Source of the DNA: Strix aluco
Taxonomy: Eukaryota; Chordata; Aves; Strigiformes; Strigidae
Assembly: GCF_031877795.1 (NCBI RefSeq)
Contig: NC_133933.1
Coordinates: 93,703,552 to 93,767,551 of the forward strand
Direction of reading: 5' to 3'
DNA: 64,000 nucleotides
In this document: positions 57,196-64,000 of the stretch, in pieces
Layout: the number at the start of each line of letters is the position of its first letter
Numbering within the stretch: the stretch's first letter is position 1
The notes under the pieces: generated by a model
Told to the model about the DNA's origin: nothing
Databases searched by the model: none
The model's input: only the letters and a program-made list of their open reading frames with translations
Program-made: the position numbers and the translations under genes

Positions 57196-60100
57196 ACTTG
57201 ATACCTAATTTTCAACAGGGGCTCTGAAATCTGTTCTTTGTAACAGAGCTGCTATGTACAGTTTGGAAAATGTAAAATACTTTTTTTGGTAACCCTAACT
57301 GGTTTTTGCCAGAGTAGCACTGGTATATGGGTAGTCTCTCTGGGTTGCAAGCTTGAGGTTGCCTCTGATACAAAAGCATATGGAGCAGCATATTTGGTGT
57401 GAAACGCCCGGTTGTGCAGGCGGGGGTCAGCAGCAGGGTCCTCGCTTGCAGGGTGATGAATGTGCCCATTTAGGGGAATCTCCCAATGAATGTAATGATG
57501 CAAGTAGGTGGAAATAGCAGAAGGGAGAGTTTTAGGCACCTCTCGAATAAGGGTGGTGGTAACATCATTAACAGATCTAGAGCACAGGTTTCTTTTTCTT
57601 GCTAGCTGTGCTGCATTCACATGCCATAAATGTATATGGGGCAATAGGGAGAGGGGGAATACAGCTACCAGCTGTAATCTGGCCACGACACAGGTCTGAA
57701 CTGCTCTGCTCTCATGGAAAGTTTTGTGGATTTTAATGACCATAATATCTGGATGTTGTTTAGATATCTGCCAAAATACTCTCATCGGTAGAACAGTAAT
57801 CATCATCACCAATGGAAGCTACTGCCTTTGGATTGCCCCAGGGCATGTAGCACTACCTGTTGAACCGTAATTGGTGGAGCTGCCTAAAAAGCCCTCTGCT
57901 GAGAGAAAAGTGACATTGGCATCCCACTAAAATAAAAACAAAACAAAACCTCCCCAAAAACCCTAATTGCTTGAAAATTTTCTTTCCATGCACTTAGTCA
58001 ATGGGTAGTAGAAAAAAAATCACATCAAGTCTTCTTTTTAAGAATGGCTGTGAATCTGACAGTTATTTTAGCAATTATCTGCTTCATAAATAACCTTGCT
58101 TCCCGCCAGTCTTGTATCTCTCTCAGCTGTATCTTTATCATGTTTCTACCAGGATATACTTGGTTCCACACTGACGTTGCCAGACAAGCCTAAAAAGTTA
58201 CAAAAAGTTTGCTTTCAAATTAGGAGGAGGGAGCTGGCCTCTAGACCTAAAAATGTTATTTTTTTTATATGTCTAAAAATACTTGCCTTGAAGCTTAGCC
58301 TTTGCCAAATAAAAAAAGCTGTGTTGTGGCCTGGAAAAGTACATGGCTGCACCCTTCTCTCCCAGGTCTGCGTAATTTTGGCTCTGCATGCGGGCTCTGA
58401 CTGATGTGGCAAGAGACGAGCACATGAAGACCAGCATGGGCTTGGCAAACAGGCTGTGCTTACAGCCCTGGCTCCACCTTGCATGTTACAAAAAGGACTG
58501 GTATAGGGATATAACAAAGCATGGAGTTCCCTAAATTCTTTCCAATATTTACAGTGTTCTTGCAGGGGGAAAAAGGCAGGTGCTCTTCACTGTACGTACT
58601 GGAATATGAAGGCTTTACCCCTTTTGTAGAGTTGTGATTTTTCTCTTTCACAAATATCATGTAAAGAAATGCTGCAGATAAGACCTATCTACAACATCTA
58701 TAGCTTTGCTTGTCGAGGCTTAGTCCTTGGATTAGCCCTAGGAGGCTGTGCTGCTGCAAAGAGACATTACCTTGGCAGCAGAATTAAATAACTGGTGAAA
58801 AACCTCACCTGCAGCCAGCTACTGAGAAGGTCCCTGCTGAATTTGTCCAGGGGCTGAGCAGATGTGGCTCCCACACAGGCACGTCTCCCTGCAGGGGATC
58901 ATGCACTTTTTGCTTGAAACTGGTATTCCAGTGGATCTTGCAAGTCTATGGGAGCCATTTACAGCCCAGTTAGTATAATCTGATTAATAGCATCAAATTA
59001 TTGGGTTTTTTGCAGTCAGTTAAATCAGTGAAATTAAATAAACTTCCCCTGGAGAGTAGGATGTGTCTAAGAGATTAAAGTCCATGCTTGCTGCTGGGGT
59101 CCAGAGCCTGTGACCTCTCCCTCAGTCAGCATCCACACCAAGAAGAGCTGTCAGGGCAGCCTGGAACTGTTTTGTAAGGGACATCATAAGATCACTCCTT
59201 CAGCTGGCAGCCTGCATTTACGTTGACTCAGAGCTTATGAAAGCATTTCTCAAGGCTGGCTCCAGATTCGATGCATTGTTTTGGAACTATGAACACTGGT
59301 TTGCTTGCAGTGATTTTGCCTTTAGTTCTCTGTTTGCAGCTCACCTTAATAGCACTTTATCTCAGTGGCTTCTCTCAGATGGAAAGCCAAGTTCCTCACT
59401 GTATAGCACCGGGCATTATTTATTTAATTTAATTTTAGGTGTTTGGAGTTTAAGTAGAAAAATGAGGTGAAACCCCAAAGTGGGCACAATTAAAAAAAAT
59501 TAAAAAGTGGAATTAGCAACAGTGAGAACCCAAGATGGGCAGGGAAGCATAAGATGAAGTTTCAGACAGTGCATTAAAAGTAGCTGAAGTTCAGCGAGAG
59601 AGGCTAGCCCTGCTCCAAAGGGCAGGACCCCGAGGAAGCAGGGGCACAGTGGGACTGTGAAGATGCTCTGGTCAACCGAGGCGCTGAAGGAGAGGTTGGA
59701 GCAAGGGGAGCCAAGATGAGCCCTACAGGGAGCCCTCCCACTGGTGCAGCTCCTGGCTGGGGCCTTGGCTGGCACTGACCTGCTCAGTCAAGGAGTTTCC
59801 TTTCCTGAAGGGGGTTTGGGATGGGATGCAACAGGATGAGATGGGAGGGTATGCTGTGTGTGGTGAGAAAGGCATGGCACGAGATTCGCAGGACAAGAGA
59901 TGTCTGAACCTGTACCTCAGCGACAGGAGTATTGGGAGGAGGGGGTCTGGGCCTGCATTTCCTCCAAGGTCTCTGCAGTGGAGCAGGGGACAGGTTCCCC
60001 AGTTGCCTTCATCCCTTGGCTGTGTGCACACCTGACATAAAGCTGTTTGAAAAATAAGGAAAGCAGTCTGACGCAACACCCAGAAGTAAACAGGGAATCA

Positions 60101-63100
60101 ATGGAGTCTGTTGCTTGTAGGTCCAAGGCACATGTTTCCCAACTGTGCTGGTGGGGAGCAGCAATATCAAGTCCATACATTACTGGAGCAATGAGAGCCA
60201 GGACCTTTCCCCACTATAAAAATAGTTGCCATAAGATAAGAGACAAAGGCAAGAAAAACAATTCCTAGGGATAGCATCAAGGTGTAAAAAGCACATCAAC
60301 AAGTTCAGAAGTGGCCTGTATGTAAACTTCCCTATATGCAAAAGACAATCAAGAAAACGTGCTTCTTTAGCCTGATGATAAATGGGTAGGGCATAAGCTG
60401 GGGGCAAAATTGATGTTGTTAATGTGAAGGATGCAAAGGTGAAGGCTGAATTGAGAAAAAACACACAAATACTCTATGGAATTTCTTTTATGCTTGTAGC
60501 TGGAGATAGCTAATGCAATCTCTGCAGAGCCTTCAAGCTGAAGACAAGTTTAAAACTGCCCCTCCTTGTGTATGTGCACGTGGTGTACCACAGATTTGCA
60601 CATCATAATAACTGAGCAAAAACTGCTTCCAAAGTCATAACCCCATAAAGACAATTCTCTACCAGTTTAAAGATAATAAAATACAATTAGTGGCAGTTGT
60701 ATTGGTTTGTTTTTTAAGATTGTGGACAGACTTTTCCCAGTATGGACTGAAAACTAACCTCACATGGGTCATTGCACAGATGCCTGGTTTTATTTAGTCC
60801 CACCAGTAAGGAAAAAATCAATAAGCAAGAAGTGAAGGACTCAAGGACGTCAGTTGTATAAGCAGCATTACTTGCTTGCAGATCACTGTTGTAACAGGTT
60901 AATTTACAAGCAATAAAGTATCATATCTAAATCGAATGCTGTCAAAGCTACTTTTCCTTTTGAGTATTGGCTTCCTTTTTATTTCTTTCTAAAAGAAATA
61001 AACCTGGTTACAGATCATAAATGCCTAGTGTATAACACTCTATAACAAGTAAATACATATAATATACAGTGGGTCAAATTTCCCTCTAACATTCACCATT
61101 GTAAATGAGAGAATGTGATGCAGTGTTTGTTTGGTTACTGGACCTTACTGTTTCAACCTCTCATTATTAAAAATTACTTCAGACATCCTCCATTGATATA
61201 TACAGCAAAATGTGTAAAAACTGAAATTGTCAGTGGCCATGTGCCTGGAAGCCTCTGTTCATGTCCACCATTTAAGCAGACCAGGTCTGAACCCAAACTC
61301 ACAATAAGCATCAAGAGTTTGGTAGCACAATAAACCCCTGCCCCTGTGAGGAGATGGTGGGTAGGCAGCCAGCAACTGGTGTTCTTTAGCCGTGTAACTC
61401 ACCGCAGCTCTGGAATGCATTCACATCCTGCACAGACGAGCATGGCAGAAAAACCCATATGCCACATATATCTGTAAAATCTCCATTGCCTTTATGCATA
61501 CATATTTTTCAAAATATCCCTGTTTTACTTAACTAAGAATATGGTGCTCGTCTTAGAGATTACTTTTTAAATATTTCTTTTCCCCTTTGTATTACTAATA
61601 AATCCTCTTTGGGGTAATTTATCATTCTTTTGGATTTTTTTGTGTTGGGCAGGAGAAGCCCCTGCTGGCATTTGAGGGCATGTTGTATCCCCACCACTGA
61701 GCGGGTTGGTTCACTCCTGTACCAACAATATTTAGCTGATGAGTTAATCATTCAAGAGAAGGCAAAGGTATGTAAAAACTAGGGTTGCTTTTCACTGTAG
61801 GAAAAAACAGAAATCATGTTTTCTTCCAGTCAGTAAGGCACTGTGCTTTTTTGCTGTTGATCACAGTCTTCACCTTTGCCTTCTGTCCTCTCTCCCTCTG
61901 GGGCCTGCCCTGCTTCAAAATGCCCATGGAGAGGTACAGCCAGAAAGGGTCCTTTGCCCCGTGCTGTCTCCTGCCGCTTTTATCTTTCATTAAGCAAAGC
62001 TGAAACCAGCATTTAATCCATAAAGTTGGAAATTAAATGGGAGGGGAGGGGTGGGAGAATGCTGCAACTGCAGCCAAAGGGCAGCTGAGTAATTTGTCTG
62101 AAAATCAGCCCAACTTGGTTTCATCCAATGTTTTCAAACTCTTTCACATGGAAAAGAAGTAGAACCATAGCAACTGCAATAACTACAGTGTGTACATAAT
62201 TGCCAAGAGGCACAGTCTTTGTAAAATATTTGTGTAGCTTTTCCCGTATAGCTGATCTTTTTTCTTAGCAGTAACAGCTGAAAGGTAAACCATTATCCAG
62301 GCTTAGAGACATATTCCAAGTAGAAGGAATGAATGGTTCATCAGGAATACCTGCATAATAACTGGCATAAGATGCCACTTCTTTGGTGGAAATGAGTTGC
62401 TGCTATTTGGTGAAGGCCTTCTGATGATGGGAACTGGAAGTATGACAGGAGAATACCTGTGCAAGGAACTTGGCTGTATCGGAACATTTTAGGGCTGAAT
62501 AGATGTTTGGATAGGATGCCAGTTCAAGCCCTCCAGGGCCCATGGGAATGTGAGACCCACAGCACGTCTTGGAATGTATCTTCCATTAGAGCAACGCCAT
62601 CCCTGCCAGTGGCTTGGGAGTGGCCTGCAGAGGACACAGCTGTCACCCCTGGGTCTGTCTGTGTTCCCTGGATAGAGGCTGAGAAACATTTCTCTGGCAC
62701 CAAGACATTCTCCCAGAAGGTGAAGATAGTAGAGTAGACTCCAGCAATGAAATGACTTAGATCCTGTTACCATCCCCAAATGGACTTTGGTCCAGGCGAT
62801 GAAGCTGTCGATCCTATTTATTCCCCTATGGCACTTACTCCTCCCCTGTCTAAAGACCACCAGAGCTGGTGGGGAAACCCTTGCCAGACCCCTGTTAAAT
62901 ATTGCTTGTATTAAACACACTGCTAATCACTGCTGCAATAATTTCTAAACTTTCCATTAAATATTTCCAGCAGCTCTCACCCTTGCCAAAATCTCTTCTC
63001 TTACTGTCAGTGATCAAATCAGCACCAGTTTCAAGGGCACAGAGTTAAGATAATGCTGAGAACCTAGATTATAATATTTTACACACTTCTAATTTGGCCT

Positions 63101-64000
63101 GGTTCAACAGCTCTCTGGGGTAGAAAATACAACAGCTAATAGCAGAAACAGAACTAATTACTTATTTCAGAATTAATAAGTTGTGGCATAGTCTGTGAGT
63201 CATTTCCTTGCTGAACCAATTTTTTGTTACTCATCAAATTTGCTTTTGGAGTAATTATCTTGAAGACAGGAATAGACAGGGAGGTTTTTTCCCAGAACAA
63301 ATTTAAAGAGACATTAATGTCTTGTAAAACCACGTCCCGGATGATTCACTGATAACCTGCTACAAGCGTTTACAGAATGGAGTTTGTATAACACCACCAT
63401 AATCATGACAGTGAAAAACAATAGAAAATATTTATTGACATAGTATGTGCATTGTATAATATCTTAATATAGTAAAAGTTTGCATTTATTTTCCCAAATG
63501 AGTTGTCATTTTGTGCAGTTAAAAATATTTTTAAAACCCACATTTTTTGAAGTTTGCTACCAGTCTTTAAAAAGTTAAGAACATTAAAGAATCATCAAAG
63601 CTACCTCTGAAGGTTTTTAACCAAAATGCTATCTCGCACTCAGAGCAAAAGGCTGGTGCAACAGGGACTCAACTATGCTTCCAAATCCTTTGAGATTAGT
63701 GTGCAATTTTAAGCTTTCAATTTAACAATATTCTTTATTTTTTTTCCCCATTTATTCTTTAATCCAGGAATTTGTAGATGGAAGTATCTGCAATATTCTG
63801 TGCTTTAAAATTAGAAGCAGTTGATTAAATTTCTACAGAGACCAAACACAAGCACAAGGTATTTGAAAAAATTTATTGGCTAGAATGTAGGTACATGCAA
63901 AAAATAGAGCCAACATTTAAATGCTTCAAGTCTGAGATTTTTTTGTTTGTTGGGGTTTTTGGGGAAGGCGGGGATTGTTTTTTTTTTTCCAATGAGTAAC
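57196..64000. other. Intergenic region to the window edge; no supported gene
   Basis: I see no protein match, splice pattern or transposon with clear ends. The longest open frame is 186 codons on the - strand (57252-57812), about what chance gives in a window this size. PRSS35, the expected convergent neighbour from mammalian synteny, is not visible, so it would lie beyond 64000 if synteny holds. Confidence 0.6.

Noticed and set aside
57252-57812. 186-codon open frame, - strand
   Set aside because: About one random frame of this length is expected in 64 kb on both strands. The translation shows no recognisable domain, splice context or conservation evidence.

Overview
This window is vertebrate nuclear DNA, almost certainly from a bird. 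It is intron-rich, and every recognised splice junction is GT-AG. It carries CR1 LINE fragments ending in the avian-type ATTCTGTG tail, plus solo LTRs of the kind common in Neoaves. There is no bacterial-style gene packing. I cannot name the species; the LTR types suggest a non-galliform bird, at low confidence.

About 3/4 of the window (1 to ~47,890, + strand) is the 3' part of one gene, SNAP91 (AP180 / F1-20), a neuronal clathrin assembly protein of synaptic vesicle endocytosis. I could place 24 coding exons with consistent reading phases. Together they encode about 750 residues, from the middle of the ANTH domain to the C-terminal ...IKDFL and stop at 45166-45168. A 3' UTR that appears to be split by an intron follows, with a canonical AATAAA at 47869. 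The promoter and the exons for the N-terminal part of the ANTH domain lie upstream of the window.

Layout: exons 1-5 (48-8488) finish the ANTH domain. Exons 6-9 with two microexons (6 nt at 8910 and 15 nt at 18232) start the disordered clathrin/AP-2 binding region. Exons 10-19 are consecutive cassettes, all divisible by three and all phase 1-1. Many start with D-A-F or D-P-F and end with D-L-F or D-L-L type motifs, which looks like a modular exon array. Exons 20-24 encode the conserved C-terminal tail.

Mobile DNA in the gene: a sense solo LTR with 5-bp target duplication only 9 nt downstream of the exon 4 splice donor; an antisense solo LTR in intron 21; CR1 pieces in introns 4, 9, 17 and 23; and a near-perfect 34-nt inverted repeat in intron 17.

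From ~47,900 to 64,000 I see intergenic DNA with no gene I can support. It holds a third LTR (49831-50787, antisense), a possible ancient CR1 remnant, AT-rich simple sequence and a 27-nt poly-T tract. In mammals the gene next to the SNAP91 3' end is PRSS35; I do not find it here.

I found no wholly new biological system. The most notable points are the two microexons, the modular 1-1 exon array, the LTR beside a splice donor and the intronic hairpin.
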